A DNA stretch of 64,000 bases from Streptomyces sp. NBC_00691 (GCF_036226665.1 NZ_CP109007.1:7750001-7814000); one strand, 5' to 3'; shown: positions 8,590-17,136, numbered from the stretch's first letter. Notes: generated by a model not told the origin, from the letters alone. Made by a program: numbers and translations.

Positions 8590-9825
8590 ATGACGCCCAC
8601 CCTGCTGCACCAGATCCTGGACTACGCCAACCGGGCCGACCCGTACCCGATCTACGAAGAGCTGCGGAGGACCCCGGTCCACCACGAGGCGGACGGACCG
8701 TACGTGATCAGCACGTACTACGAGATCCGCAGCCTTCTGCACGATCCCCGGATCAGCTCCGACGCCCACAACCTGGCGTCCGGCGGTGCTGATCCGCTGG
8801 CGGACCCGGCCCCCGAGGAGAGCGCCCTGCCCCCGAGCTTCCTCCGGCTCGACCCACCGGAACACGACCGGCTGCGACGCATGACGAACCGGCACTTCGG
8901 CCCGCCGCACTCCCCGCACCGGGTCGACGGAATGCGCCCGGAGCTCGACGACATCGTCTCCGGCCTCATCGACGGCCTCGCCGATCCCGGCCGGATCGAT
9001 CTGGTGGAGGAGTTCTCCTACCCGTTCCCGGTGACGGTGATCTGCAGGCTGCTCGGCGTGCCGCGCGAGGACGAGGCACGCTTCCACAGCTGGGCGGACA
9101 CCCTCGCCGCCGGCCTGGACCCCGACCCGGACGCCGATCCCGCCGAGCGCGGCAGAGGCGCGCACGAGGCCCGGACGGAACTGGGCATGTACCTCGCCGG
9201 CCTGATCGAGGAGCGCCGCAAGAACCCCGGGGACGACATGCTCTCCCAGCTGGCGACGGCGAAGGGCCAGGACGGCCCGATGACCACCATGGAACTGCTC
9301 AGCACCGCGGCTCTGCTCCTGATCGCGGGACATGAGACCACGGTCAACCTCATCAGCAACGGAATGCTGACGCTCCTGCGCAACCCCGACGTCCTGGGGC
9401 GCCTGAGGAACGAACCGCGACTGGCCGTGCCCCTCGTCGAGGAACTGCTCCGCTTCGAGCCGCCGGTCCAGCTGCTGCCGCAGCGCACCACGCTCACCGA
9501 CATCGAGGTACGCGGCGTCACCATCCCCAAGGGCGCCGCCCTCTGGCTGGTCCTGGCGTCCGGCAACCGTGACCCGGGGCGCTTCGAGAACCCGGACCGC
9601 TTCGACCCGGATCGTCCGGACATCCAGCACCTCGGCCTGGGCAGCGGCATCCACAGCTGTTTCGGCGCACCGCTCGCCCGACTGGAGGCCCAACTCGCCC
9701 TGTCGGAGCTGGCCAGGAGACTGGAGAACCCCCGCCTCCTGGACGACCCGCCCCCGTACCGCCAGAACGCCGTACTCCGCGGGCCGCGTCATCTGCGCAT
9801 CGCCTGCGACGGGATCCGGCCGTAG
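8590..9825 (+). CDS. cytochrome P450
   Basis: 411 residues, full length. The I-helix oxygen-activation motif AGHETT is at ~250, the K-helix ExxR motif is EELLR, and the haem loop is LGSGIHSCFG with the axial Cys. The usual first Phe of the FGxGxHxC signature is Leu. Starts at ATG 8590, 24 bases after the reductase stop, so ferredoxin, reductase and P450 form one operon. The substrate is unknown; a link to the lanthipeptide locus 3 kb away is possible but rests only on proximity. Confidence 0.95.
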   Translation: MTPTLLHQILDYANRADPYPIYEELRRTPVHHEADGPYVISTYYEIRSLLHDPRISSDAHNLASGGADPLADPAPEESALPPSFLRLDPPEHDRLRRMTNRHFGPPHSPHRVDGMRPELDDIVSGLIDGLADPGRIDLVEEFSYPFPVTVICRLLGVPREDEARFHSWADTLAAGLDPDPDADPAERGRGAHEARTELGMYLAGLIEERRKNPGDDMLSQLATAKGQDGPMTTMELLSTAALLLIAGHETTVNLISNGMLTLLRNPDVLGRLRNEPRLAVPLVEELLRFEPPVQLLPQRTTLTDIEVRGVTIPKGAALWLVLASGNRDPGRFENPDRFDPDRPDIQHLGLGSGIHSCFGAPLARLEAQLALSELARRLENPRLLDDPPPYRQNAVLRGPRHLRIACDGIRP

Positions 9826-9878
9826 ACACGGGTAGCGTATCCGGCACCGGCACAGTCACGGCGTCGTACGGAGTGGTC

Positions 9879-10307
9879 ATGAGCAGTGAACCCGTCCCCT
9901 TCCAGGTCTACGAGGCGGGCACCCTCCTCCACGGGACGAAGGCGGACCTCGCCCCCGGCGACCTGCTGAGCGCGGGACACGACTCGAACTTCGAGGCCGG
10001 GCGGGTGTCCCGCCACGTCTACGTCTCCGAGACCCTGGACGCCGCCGCCTGGGGCGCCGAACTCGCCGCCGGTGACGGCCCGGGGCGGATCTACGTGGTG
10101 GAACCGACCGGCGGCCTGGAGGACGACCCCAACGTCACCGACAAGAAGTTCCCTGGTAATCCCACCCGTTCGTACCGCACGCGCGAGCCCGTGCGCGTGG
10201 TGTCGGAACTGGAGGGGTGGCGCGGGCACTCCCCGGAGCGGATCCAGGCCATGCGGGACGGGCTGGACGAGCTGCGGCGCCGGGGCATGGCCACGATCCT
10301 CGACTGA
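9879..10307 (+). CDS. arr: NAD(+)-rifampin ADP-ribosyltransferase
   Basis: 142 residues matching the Arr family throughout: HGTKADLAPGDLL, FEAGRVSRHVYVSETLDAAAW, GRIYVVEPTG, DDPNVTDKKFPGNPTRSYR. Arr enzymes transfer ADP-ribose to the C23 hydroxyl of rifamycins and inactivate them. I prefer the ATG at 9879 (GGAG six bases upstream) over the in-frame GTG at 9873. It is the only clear antibiotic-modifying gene in the window and stands alone between the P450 and the convergent TetR gene. Chromosomal arr genes are common in soil actinomycetes; nothing marks this copy as mobile. Confidence 0.95.
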   Translation: MSSEPVPFQVYEAGTLLHGTKADLAPGDLLSAGHDSNFEAGRVSRHVYVSETLDAAAWGAELAAGDGPGRIYVVEPTGGLEDDPNVTDKKFPGNPTRSYRTREPVRVVSELEGWRGHSPERIQAMRDGLDELRRRGMATILD

Positions 10308-10325
10308 CAGGCGCCGGGCGGCCGT

Positions 10326-10925
10326 TCAGGTCCCGTCGACGAGGTGCTGGATGCCGGGGGCGTAGAGCTCCGCGAGCCGTCCGGCGGTGGCGTGGGAGGT
10401 GGCGCCGTCGGGTCGGTGCAGACTCAGGGTGGCTCCCAGGCCCAGGAGTTGGCCGGCGACGAGTTCTGCGCGCAGGCGGGCGTCGGGACCGGCGAGGAGG
10501 CCGGTGAGCCGGTCGGTGACCTGCTCGCGGAAGCGGGCGCGGAGCTGGGTGCGTTCGTCCTCGATGCCGAGAGAGAAGACGACCCGCAGCAGCGGGTCGC
10601 CGCGGAGCCGGTCCCGGAGGTCGACCATCGTCAGGACGAGGTGCCGGCCCAGGTCGGGAAGCGGGGCGGCGAAGAGTTCGGCGGCGGCCGGGCGGAAGTC
10701 GACGACCGTGTTGAACAGGGCCTCCTTGCTGCCGAACCGTTTGACGATCAGCGACGGGCTCACCCCGGCGGCCGCGGCGATGCCGCGCAGGGTGACCTCG
10801 GCGTAGGGCTTGAGCGTGAACGCCCGTCGCGCGGCCAGGATGATGGCTTCGCGCCCGGTCCCGGGGCCGGTGTCGGGGGCGGTCTGACCGGTGGCCGGGG
10901 CGCTGGGTTCGTCGGCGGCGCTCAT
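10326..10925 (-). CDS. TetR-family transcriptional regulator
   Basis: 199 residues. After a ~25-residue Pro/Ala/Thr-rich tail comes a TetR helix-turn-helix (REAIILAARRAFTLK, then VTLRGIAAAAGVSPSLIVKRFGSKEALFNTV) and a C-terminal ligand-binding region. The ATG overlaps the stop of the upstream MFS transporter gene by four bases (ATGA), so both are read from one mRNA. It probably represses its own operon through the large inverted repeat at 12495-12528; the inducer is likely a pump substrate. Confidence 0.9.
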   Translation of the reverse strand: MSAADEPSAPATGQTAPDTGPGTGREAIILAARRAFTLKPYAEVTLRGIAAAAGVSPSLIVKRFGSKEALFNTVVDFRPAAAELFAAPLPDLGRHLVLTMVDLRDRLRGDPLLRVVFSLGIEDERTQLRARFREQVTDRLTGLLAGPDARLRAELVAGQLLGLGATLSLHRPDGATSHATAGRLAELYAPGIQHLVDGT

Positions 10926-12430
10926 GCGTTCCCCCGGGTGGCACTGGTGGATGGTGACACCGCGACCGTACCGCCCGTCCGGTCGCCGTCGCGCGGGGCG
11001 TCCCGGCCGGGGCGGTCGGAGGGCAGGAGCAGGGTGGCGGCGAGGGCGACGAGCGCCGCACCGGCCGCGACCAGGAAGATCAGCAGATAGGCGCGCAGTG
11101 TCGGCGCGGGGCCGCCGGGCGTGACGAAGGTCAGGCGGGCCAGTACGGCGGTGACGACGGCGCTGCAGCACGCCTGGCCCACCGAGCGCATCAGCGTGTT
11201 GAGACCGTTGGCCGAGGCCGTCTCGCTGACCGCCACGGCCCGCATCACGAGGGCGGGCAGCGCGGAGTACGCGATGGCGGTGCCGCAGGCGACCACGGTG
11301 GCACCGGCGACGATCAGCCAGAGGCTGTGGGTGGTGAAGAAGCGCACGACGTAGCCGAGGGTCATCACGACGGCCGCGAGCGCGAGCGCGGTGCGGGCTC
11401 CGTACGTGGCGGAGATCCGCGCGGAGAGCGGGGACAGCGCCACCATCGCGAGGCCGCCGGGCAGCAGGCAGAGTCCGCTGACGACGATGGAGGCGCCGAG
11501 ACCGTATCCGGTGCTCGTGGGCTCCTGGACGAGCTGCGCGGTGACCAGGGAGTTGGCGTAGAACGAGAAGCCGATGAACAGCGCCGCGAGGTTGGTGAGC
11601 AGTACGGCCGGCCGGGCGGACACCCGCAGGTCCATGATCGGGGACGGGGTGCGCAGCTCGTACCGGCCCCAGACCAGTCCGACGGCCGCCGAGGCGCCGA
11701 GCAGGCCGAGGGTCAGCGGGGAGGTCCAGCCCCAGCCCGAGCCCTGCGTGATGGCCAGGAGCACGCCGACGAGCACCGCGGCGAGGCCGAGCGTGCCGGG
11801 TACGTCGAAGCGACCGGGGGAGCGGACGGCCGACTCCGGCACGATCCACAGCACGAGCGCCAGGTCGAGCAGACCGAGCGCGGCGGACGCCCAGAACATG
11901 GTGTGCCAGTCGAAGTTCTCCGTGACGACGGCGGCCAGCGGCAGTCCGATGGCGGCGCCGATGCCGAGGGTGGAGCTCATGAGCGCGATCGAGGGCAGGA
12001 CGCGTTCGGCGGGGAGCTCGTCGCGGATGATGCTGATGCCCAGCGGGATCACCGCGAGGGCCGCGCCCTGGAGGGCCCGGCCGGTGATCAGCACGCCGAT
12101 GTCGGAGCTGACCGCGCAGAGTACGGAACCGAGGGTGAGTACGCCGAGCGAGGCGAGCAGGACCCGGCGCTTGCCGTACATGTCGCCGACCCGGCCGAGC
12201 ACGGGGGTGAACACCGCGCCGGTGAGCAGGGTGACGGTCACGAGCCACCCCGCGGCGCCCGCGCTCGCCCCGGTCAGCTCGGGCACATGCGGCAGGAGCG
12301 GCACGACGAGGGTCTGCATGACCGCGACGACCACGCCGCAGAAGGCGAGGACGGGCACGACGAACCGGGAACGGGCGGGGCCGGGCGTCGTAGCGGGCGT
12401 CGCGCCGGGCGCGGATGTCGCGGGGGTCAT
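10922..12430 (-). CDS. MFS drug efflux transporter (DHA2/EmrB-QacA type)
   Basis: 502 residues with about 14 membrane helices. Features of the DHA2 family: N-terminal VVVAVMQTLVVPLLPH, motif A between helices 2 and 3 (VLGRVGDMYGKRRVLLASL), motif C region in helix 5 (LGIGAAIGLPLAAVV). A proton-driven multidrug exporter is the expected role. The start is ATG 12430 with GGAG five bases upstream; an in-frame extension to 12511 would run into the palindromic operator. First gene of a two-gene operon with its TetR regulator. Confidence 0.92.
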   Translation of the reverse strand: MTPATSAPGATPATTPGPARSRFVVPVLAFCGVVVAVMQTLVVPLLPHVPELTGASAGAAGWLVTVTLLTGAVFTPVLGRVGDMYGKRRVLLASLGVLTLGSVLCAVSSDIGVLITGRALQGAALAVIPLGISIIRDELPAERVLPSIALMSSTLGIGAAIGLPLAAVVTENFDWHTMFWASAALGLLDLALVLWIVPESAVRSPGRFDVPGTLGLAAVLVGVLLAITQGSGWGWTSPLTLGLLGASAAVGLVWGRYELRTPSPIMDLRVSARPAVLLTNLAALFIGFSFYANSLVTAQLVQEPTSTGYGLGASIVVSGLCLLPGGLAMVALSPLSARISATYGARTALALAAVVMTLGYVVRFFTTHSLWLIVAGATVVACGTAIAYSALPALVMRAVAVSETASANGLNTLMRSVGQACCSAVVTAVLARLTFVTPGGPAPTLRAYLLIFLVAAGAALVALAATLLLPSDRPGRDAPRDGDRTGGTVAVSPSTSATRGNA

Positions 12431-12494
12431 CGTGCTCCAGGGGCGGTGCGAGAGCGAGGCTGCGGGCGACGGGCCGGGGGAGAGGCTGAGGGGA

Positions 12495-12528
12495 ACCCTG
12501 GGGGTGTACAACTGTTCACCCCCAGGGT
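12495..12528. promoter_or_regulatory. 12-bp inverted repeat, probable TetR operator
   Basis: A perfect palindrome, left arm ACCCTGGGGGTG and right arm CACCCCCAGGGT, separated by ten bases (TACAACTGTT). It lies 65 bases upstream of the MFS start. Symmetry, length and position fit a TetR-family operator controlling the pump-TetR operon. A short factor-independent terminator is less likely because no transcript ends here. The rest of the gap up to 12755 shows nothing clear. Confidence 0.65.
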
Positions 12529-12755
12529 AAACAAGCGTGCACCCCCTGCCAAGGGTGGGGAGGGACGGAGCGACATGGGGTCCACGCCGCAGCGCCGGGC
12601 GGCCTGGGGCGCGGCGCGCGCCTGAGGTGTGGACATCGCCGGTGGGGGCGCGAACGGGGGGCGCGCGAGCCTCCCCGTGCCACCGGGCGCTGTTGTGGCG
12701 CGATCACTCGCGGGCAGGATCGCCGACGACCGGACCCCCGCGAAGAGAGCAGACC

Positions 12756-13301
12756 ATGGCCAGTGAGTTCCAGCGTGCCAAGATCACCAACATGTTCCGG
12801 GCGTTCGACGCCGACGACAACGGCTATCTCGATCAGCGTGACTTCCACGCCCTGGCGGAGCGCTGGCGGCGCCTGCCGCGCGTGACACCGGGATCCGAAC
12901 TCTCGGTGCGCGTCGATGCGGTCATGCTGGGCTGGTGGGACCACCTCGCCGCCCACGTGGACGCGGACGGCGACGGCAGGGTGGACCTGGACGAGCTCCT
13001 CGCCATGGTCGACCGGCTGCCCACGATGCGCGAGGTCGTCGCCGCGACCGCCGAGACGGTCTTCGACGCCGTCGACGAGAACGGTGACGGACGCATCTCG
13101 CCCTCCGAGCACCAGCGGTTGGTCGACACGTGGCACGGCGAGAAGGTCGGGGTCGGCGACGTCTTCGCCCACCTCGATCAGGACGGGGACGGCTACCTCA
13201 GCCGGCCCGAGTTCACCGAGCTGTGGATCCAGTTCTGGATCAGCGACGACCCGGCCGAACCCGGCAACCACTTGTGCGGACCCGTACCCGTCCGCCGCTG
13301 A
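12756..13301 (+). CDS. EF-hand calcium-binding protein (calerythrin-like)
   Basis: 181 residues with four canonical 12-residue EF-hand loops: DADDNGYLDQRD (~24), DADGDGRVDLDE (~70), DENGDGRISPSE (~109) and DQDGDGYLSRPE (~143). Size and spacing match calerythrin and the Streptomyces CAB family of soluble cytoplasmic Ca2+ buffers or sensors. All loops keep Asp at 1 and 3 or the equivalent and an acidic residue at 12. Starts at ATG 12756, after AGAGAGC. It is a single gene, convergent with the ABC transporter operon. Confidence 0.93.
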   Translation: MASEFQRAKITNMFRAFDADDNGYLDQRDFHALAERWRRLPRVTPGSELSVRVDAVMLGWWDHLAAHVDADGDGRVDLDELLAMVDRLPTMREVVAATAETVFDAVDENGDGRISPSEHQRLVDTWHGEKVGVGDVFAHLDQDGDGYLSRPEFTELWIQFWISDDPAEPGNHLCGPVPVRR

Positions 13302-13369
13302 CGCCCACGCCGTACGGAAGGTGCCGCCGGCGCGACCCGTGCCGCCGTGGAGCCCGGCCCGGGCCGACC

Positions 13370-13411
13370 GAGAGGCGCCTGACGGGCGGAGGCCCCGTGC
13401 GGGCGCCTCTC
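13370..13411. terminator. hairpin between convergent EF-hand and ABC genes
   Basis: GAGAGGCGCC (13370-13379) pairs with GGCGCCTCTC (13402-13411) around a 22-base loop in the gap between two convergent genes, so it may terminate both. Bases 13370-13390 recur identically at 32633-32653. Confidence 0.45.
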
Positions 13412-13443
13412 CTCATGCCTGAGAAGAAGCCGGGCGCACGGAG

Positions 13444-14187
13444 TCAGGAGCGGTCGAGTGCGCGGGAGAGGAAGCGCCGGGTGGCCTGCTCCCGTGGAGC
13501 GGTGAGCACCTGCTCCGCGGTGCCCTGCTCCACGATCACGCCGCCCTCCAGGAAGCAGACCCGGTCCGCGACCCGCCGGGCGAAGTCCATCTCGTGGGTG
13601 GCCATCAGGATGGTCAGGCCGCGCCGTTTCAGGTCGGCGACGACCTCCAGGACCTCGCCGACCAGTTCGGGATCGAGGGCCGAGGTGATCTCGTCGAAGA
13701 GCAGCAGCTCCGGCTCGGTGGCCAGGGCGCGGGCGATCGCCGCCCGCTGCTGCTGCCCGCCGGAGAGCCGGTCGGGGTGTTCGTGCGCCTTGTCCGCGAG
13801 CCCGAGGCGGTCGAGCAGCTCGCGCGCCGAGGCCTCGGCCTTCCCGCGCGGGACGCCGTGCACCCGGCGGGGCGCGAGCGTGATGTTGTCCAGGACACTC
13901 AGATGCGGGAAGAGGTTGTACGCCTGGAAGACGATGCCGATCCGACGGCGGGCGACGTCCGGGTCGAGACGGGGATCGGTCAGCTCGGTCCCGTTCAGGT
14001 GGACGGTCCCGTCGTCGACGACCTCCAGCAGGTCCACACAGCGCAGGAGGGTGGACTTGCCCGAACCCGAGCCGCCGATCAGGCAGACGACCTGGTGCTC
14101 GGCGACGTCCAGGTCGATCGAGCGCAGTACCAGCCGCTCCTCGTACTGCTTGCGGAGGCCGCGGATGCGCAGCAGCGACTGGCTCAT
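13444..14187 (-). CDS. polar amino-acid ABC transporter ATP-binding protein
   Basis: 247 residues, GlnQ/HisP type. Walker A is GGSGSGKST, Q-loop FQAYNLFPH, signature LSGGQQQR, Walker B LLLFDEITSALDP, with the switch His in ATHEM. It powers uptake by the permease encoded immediately upstream; the two genes overlap by four bases. Last gene of the operon binding protein, permease, ATPase. The Cys-containing leader peptide upstream of the operon suggests cystine or another sulfur amino acid as substrate. Confidence 0.93.
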   Translation of the reverse strand: MSQSLLRIRGLRKQYEERLVLRSIDLDVAEHQVVCLIGGSGSGKSTLLRCVDLLEVVDDGTVHLNGTELTDPRLDPDVARRRIGIVFQAYNLFPHLSVLDNITLAPRRVHGVPRGKAEASARELLDRLGLADKAHEHPDRLSGGQQQRAAIARALATEPELLLFDEITSALDPELVGEVLEVVADLKRRGLTILMATHEMDFARRVADRVCFLEGGVIVEQGTAEQVLTAPREQATRRFLSRALDRS

Positions 14188-15092
14188 CGGTCCGCCCCCG
14201 CCCAGGTGCGCCGGGCGGCCCGCCGCTGGAGCCGGTCGGCGAAGCGGGTCAGCGGGATGGTCACCGCGATGAACAAGAGGGCCGCTCCCAGGTACGGGGT
14301 GTAGTTGAAGTCGTAGTCCGCCTTGATCTGCGCGGCCCGCAGCGCTTCGAGCGGGCCGAGGACGGCGACCAGCGCCGTGTCCTTCTGCAGGGCGATGAAG
14401 TCGTTGAGCAGGGGCGGCAGCACGTTCCGTACGGCCTGGGGCAGGACGACGTGCCGCAGGGTCTGACGCTCGTCGAGGCCCAGGGCTCGGGCGGCGTTCC
14501 GCTGGGCCGGGTGGACCGAGTTCAGTCCCGCCCGGAACACCTCGGCGACGTACGCGGTGTAGGAGAGGGTGAGGGCGATCACGCCGAGGAGCCAGGGCTC
14601 GGAGGGGGTTCCCTGCAGTTGCAGCGCGGGCAGTCCGAAGCCGACGAGGAAGACCAGCAGCAGGGTCGGTACCCCGCGGAAGACGTCCACGTAGACCGTG
14701 GCGGCGAGCCGCAGCGGCTGGAGGCCCGGTGCGCGCGTCACCCGCACCAGGGCGATCAGCAGTCCCAGGACGAGGATCAGCATCTCGGCGACGAGGAACA
14801 TCTGGATGTTGAGCCAGAAGCCCCGGAGAAGGTCGGGGAAGGCGGAGCGGAGCTCGGCGCCGTCGAAGAACAGGCGGTCGACGCGCTCCCAGCCCGGTGA
14901 GGCCACCGCGGCCGCGCCCACCGCCGCCAGGCCGAGCAGGGTGCAGAGAGTCGAGACCCAGGTGTGGCGACGCTTGCGGGAGCGGCGGTACCGCTGCCGC
15001 TCCCGTTCGTGGTCGCTGGGCCGGTAGCCGGTGTCGGGCGAGTCCGGAGAGGTGGCCGACCGATTCGGTACGGCCGTCTTGCCGATGTCCAC
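14184..15092 (-). CDS. polar amino-acid ABC transporter permease
   Basis: 302 residues. A charged N-terminal ~45 residues is followed by about five to six membrane helices and the permease EAA-type loop (EVFRAGLNSVHPAQRNAARALGLD, with DTALV after it) that docks the ATPase. Starts at GTG 15092, six bases after the binding-protein stop, and overlaps the ATPase start. A single permease implies a homodimer, as for the cystine (TcyB/YecS) and glutamine systems. Confidence 0.92.
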   Translation of the reverse strand: MDIGKTAVPNRSATSPDSPDTGYRPSDHERERQRYRRSRKRRHTWVSTLCTLLGLAAVGAAAVASPGWERVDRLFFDGAELRSAFPDLLRGFWLNIQMFLVAEMLILVLGLLIALVRVTRAPGLQPLRLAATVYVDVFRGVPTLLLVFLVGFGLPALQLQGTPSEPWLLGVIALTLSYTAYVAEVFRAGLNSVHPAQRNAARALGLDERQTLRHVVLPQAVRNVLPPLLNDFIALQKDTALVAVLGPLEALRAAQIKADYDFNYTPYLGAALLFIAVTIPLTRFADRLQRRAARRTWAGADR

Positions 15093-15098
15093 AGCCGG

Positions 15099-15974
15099 TT
15101 ATCGCTTCAGCTCGGGGACGTTCGCCGAGGCGGAGAGCCACTGGGCGGTGAGCCTGGCGAGCGTGCCGTCGGCCTTGAGCGCGCCGAGGGCCTCGTTGAC
15201 GCAGGAGGTGTACCCGCTGTTCTTGGGCAGCAGCAGACCGAACTTCTCGGGGGTGCCGCCCGCGTAGCCGAACTGGCCGACGATCTCGCCGTTCTCCAGT
15301 TCCGCCCCGGCCAGGTAGAAGACGGTGGGCAGGTCGGTGACGATCGCGTCGATCTGACCGTTCCGCAGCGCGGTGACCTCGTCCTTGGTGGTGCTGAAGA
15401 CGCTCGGCTGCTTCGAGGGCTTGAGCTGGTCGAGCACGGCCTGGTAGCTGGTCGTCGCGACCTGCACGCCGATCCTGGCGTCCTTGAAGGCGCTCAGGGA
15501 CGTGGCCTTCGCGTACGGGGATCCGTCGAGCGTCAGGATGGCCTGACTGGCCGTGTAGTAACTGGCCGAGAAATCGACGGCCTTCGCGCGCTGCGGCGTG
15601 ATGGAGATCTGGTTGATGTCGAAGTCGAAAGCCTTGGGGCCGGGGGCGTACGAATGGGCGAAAGGCTCGACGACCCATTTCACCTGGTCGCGTTCGAAGC
15701 CCAGCTTCTCGGCCACCGCATAGGCCACGGCGCTTTCGAAGCCCTTTCCGTTCGACGGGGTGTTGCTGTCGAACCACGGTTCATAGGCAGGGGAGTCGGT
15801 CGCGACGGTGAGTCGGCCACTCTGGTGGAGGCTCGGGCTGTCGGTCGTGCACCGGGAGGCGTCCTCGGGGCCGGCCGCCTCGGGGGTGTTCTGCGGCTGC
15901 GGGGCGCAGCCGGCCGCGGCCAGCGCGACGAGGGCGGCGGCGGAGGCCGCCAGGGATATGCGGGTACGGGACAT
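15099..15974 (-). CDS. extracellular solute-binding lipoprotein (family 3)
   Basis: 291 residues. The signal peptide ends in a lipobox LAAAGC, so the mature protein is lipid-anchored at Cys ~23. The body has SBP family 3 features: LTVATDSPAYEPWF, then FDFDINQISITPQRAKAVDFSASYY and the second-lobe region ALRNGQIDAIVTDLPT. The ATG at 15974 follows AAGGA. It delivers substrate to the permease encoded just downstream. Substrate is inferred as cystine or a related sulfur compound from the upstream leader peptide, not from binding-site residues. Confidence 0.92.
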   Translation of the reverse strand: MSRTRISLAASAAALVALAAAGCAPQPQNTPEAAGPEDASRCTTDSPSLHQSGRLTVATDSPAYEPWFDSNTPSNGKGFESAVAYAVAEKLGFERDQVKWVVEPFAHSYAPGPKAFDFDINQISITPQRAKAVDFSASYYTASQAILTLDGSPYAKATSLSAFKDARIGVQVATTSYQAVLDQLKPSKQPSVFSTTKDEVTALRNGQIDAIVTDLPTVFYLAGAELENGEIVGQFGYAGGTPEKFGLLLPKNSGYTSCVNEALGALKADGTLARLTAQWLSASANVPELKR

Positions 15975-16033
15975 CGGAGGTCCTTCGCGAGAAGTCCGGG
16001 AAAGGTTCGGGAAACAGGGCCGGTGCTGTGCGC

Positions 16034-16108
16034 TCAGCGACACAGATCGGCCGCACAGCGCACGTTGTCCACGTGGCGGCGGCGTACCAGCGGGAGAGTT
16101 CCGGACAT
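16034..16108 (-). CDS. Cys-containing leader peptide of a sulfur-responsive operon
   Basis: 24 residues: MSGTLPLV followed by RRRHVDNVRCAADLCR. The pattern basic-RRRHVD-Cys-x4-Cys-Arg at the end matches the short putative leader peptides placed before sulfur-assimilation and cystine-transport genes in Streptomyces. It ends 59 bases before the binding-protein start and is read on the same strand. Translation stalling at the two Cys codons when cysteinyl-tRNA is scarce is the likely regulatory signal (inference). Confidence 0.75.
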   Translation of the reverse strand: MSGTLPLVRRRHVDNVRCAADLCR

Positions 16109-16183
16109 GCTTTCAGCATTCCGGCCCACGGAGACCGGCGTCAATCAGTAAGACCGTTGCCGGGGTAACGCGTTGATAACGTG

Positions 16184-17023
16184 TCAGCGGGTGAGATGGA
16201 ATACCCGGTCGCCTTGACGCAGTCCGAATGCCTCGGCCGCGGAACCACCGCGGACCACCAGTTCGGCGAATCCGACCCCGGAACTCCCGACGGTGATTCC
16301 GGGCTCGCCGAGCGGGACATCGGGGAGTCGGTCGTAACAGCGCACCCGGATGTCGCGACCGTCGAGCCGGTTGCGTACGAGAAGGCTGTCGGCGGTGTCG
16401 TAGCCGGGCAGTTCGGCGGCCGGGCGGTCCAGCTTGCAGTTGCCGAAGTTGTCGACGACGGCGATCCGCACGTCATCGTCGTCGGCGGCCGGGCGCACCG
16501 CTGTCGGCCGCGCGGGAACGGGGTGGCCGTCCACCAGCCAGCGGGCCAGCAGGGGCGCGTACCAGAGGCTCCGGAACTGGGTCCGTACCATCTCCTCGAT
16601 CTCGGCCGGCGTCAGCTCGGCCCAGTCGGCGGCGGCGGCTTCCAGCACCTCGCGGACATCGGTGACCTGAACCTCCGTCAGACCCAGGTAGGTCGCCAGC
16701 GGGGCGAGGACCCGCTGGTTCAGCGTGCTGACGACCAGGTGGTTCCCGTGGCGGAAGGAGCAGAAGGGCACGCCGTTGGGCCAGTGTCCGTCCCGCGGCG
16801 CGATGTTGACGAGGACCACGACCGGCCCGCTCGGGCCGCCGATCAGGTCCGTGGAGCGGAGCAGGTCGAGCAGGGTGAGGGCGGCGGCGCCCTCCGGGTC
16901 CGGCCCGCCGAGCGGCAGGACGGTCGGCGTGGAGCCGAACAGGGTGGCGATCCGGGTGGACTGGCGGGCGAGCGCGTTGGGGTCGGCGCAGTCGGTGAGG
17001 GAGACGACCGGGGGAAGGGGCAT
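16184..17023 (-). CDS. SAM hydroxide adenosyltransferase (DUF62) family protein
   Basis: 279 residues. The family order is recognisable though divergent: N-terminal VVSLTDCADPNA (usual TDFG), a central VVVLVNIAPRDGHWPNG, then a C-terminal beta-barrel with VVDNFGNCKLDRP and GSSGVGFAELVVRGGSAA and LRQGDRVF. Members hydrolyse S-adenosylmethionine to adenosine and methionine; fluorinase and chlorinase are halide-using relatives. Strict catalytic Asp/Arg/His positions cannot be confirmed by eye, and the TDFG to TDCA change is notable. ATG 17023 is the likely start. The gene sits behind a Met-rich leader peptide and a terminator (17109-17136), so it is probably methionine-regulated. Confidence 0.75.
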   Translation of the reverse strand: MPLPPVVSLTDCADPNALARQSTRIATLFGSTPTVLPLGGPDPEGAAALTLLDLLRSTDLIGGPSGPVVVLVNIAPRDGHWPNGVPFCSFRHGNHLVVSTLNQRVLAPLATYLGLTEVQVTDVREVLEAAAADWAELTPAEIEEMVRTQFRSLWYAPLLARWLVDGHPVPARPTAVRPAADDDDVRIAVVDNFGNCKLDRPAAELPGYDTADSLLVRNRLDGRDIRVRCYDRLPDVPLGEPGITVGSSGVGFAELVVRGGSAAEAFGLRQGDRVFHLTR

Positions 17024-17108
17024 GGCGGTACTTCGCCCTTCTGTCGAGGGGTACGGATACGGGGTGGGCGGGGTTTCGAGGTGTGGGGCCGGGCCGGGAC
17101 GACAAAAA

Positions 17109-17136
17109 ACGGACCCTCCGTTTCCGGAGGGTCCGT
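17109..17136 (-). terminator. attenuator-type terminator upstream of the SAM-hydrolase gene
   Basis: A perfect 12-bp stem, ACGGACCCTCCG / CGGAGGGTCCGT with a four-base loop, followed on the minus strand by TTTTTT (17104-17109). It is the only hairpin in the window with a proper U-run. It sits between the Met-rich leader peptide and the SAM-hydrolase start, not after a gene. Its 5' arm (17124-17130) can instead pair with CCGGAGG inside the leader reading frame (17173-17179). Confidence 0.85.

Noticed and set aside
7030..9792. Minus-strand open frame of 920 codons across the reductase and P450
   Set aside because: Shadow of the high-GC genes on the plus strand; no domain and the plus-strand proteins carry all family motifs.
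9873..10307. arr as a mobile resistance cassette
   Set aside because: No integron attC, IS element or terminal repeats nearby, and base composition and codon use match the surrounding chromosome.
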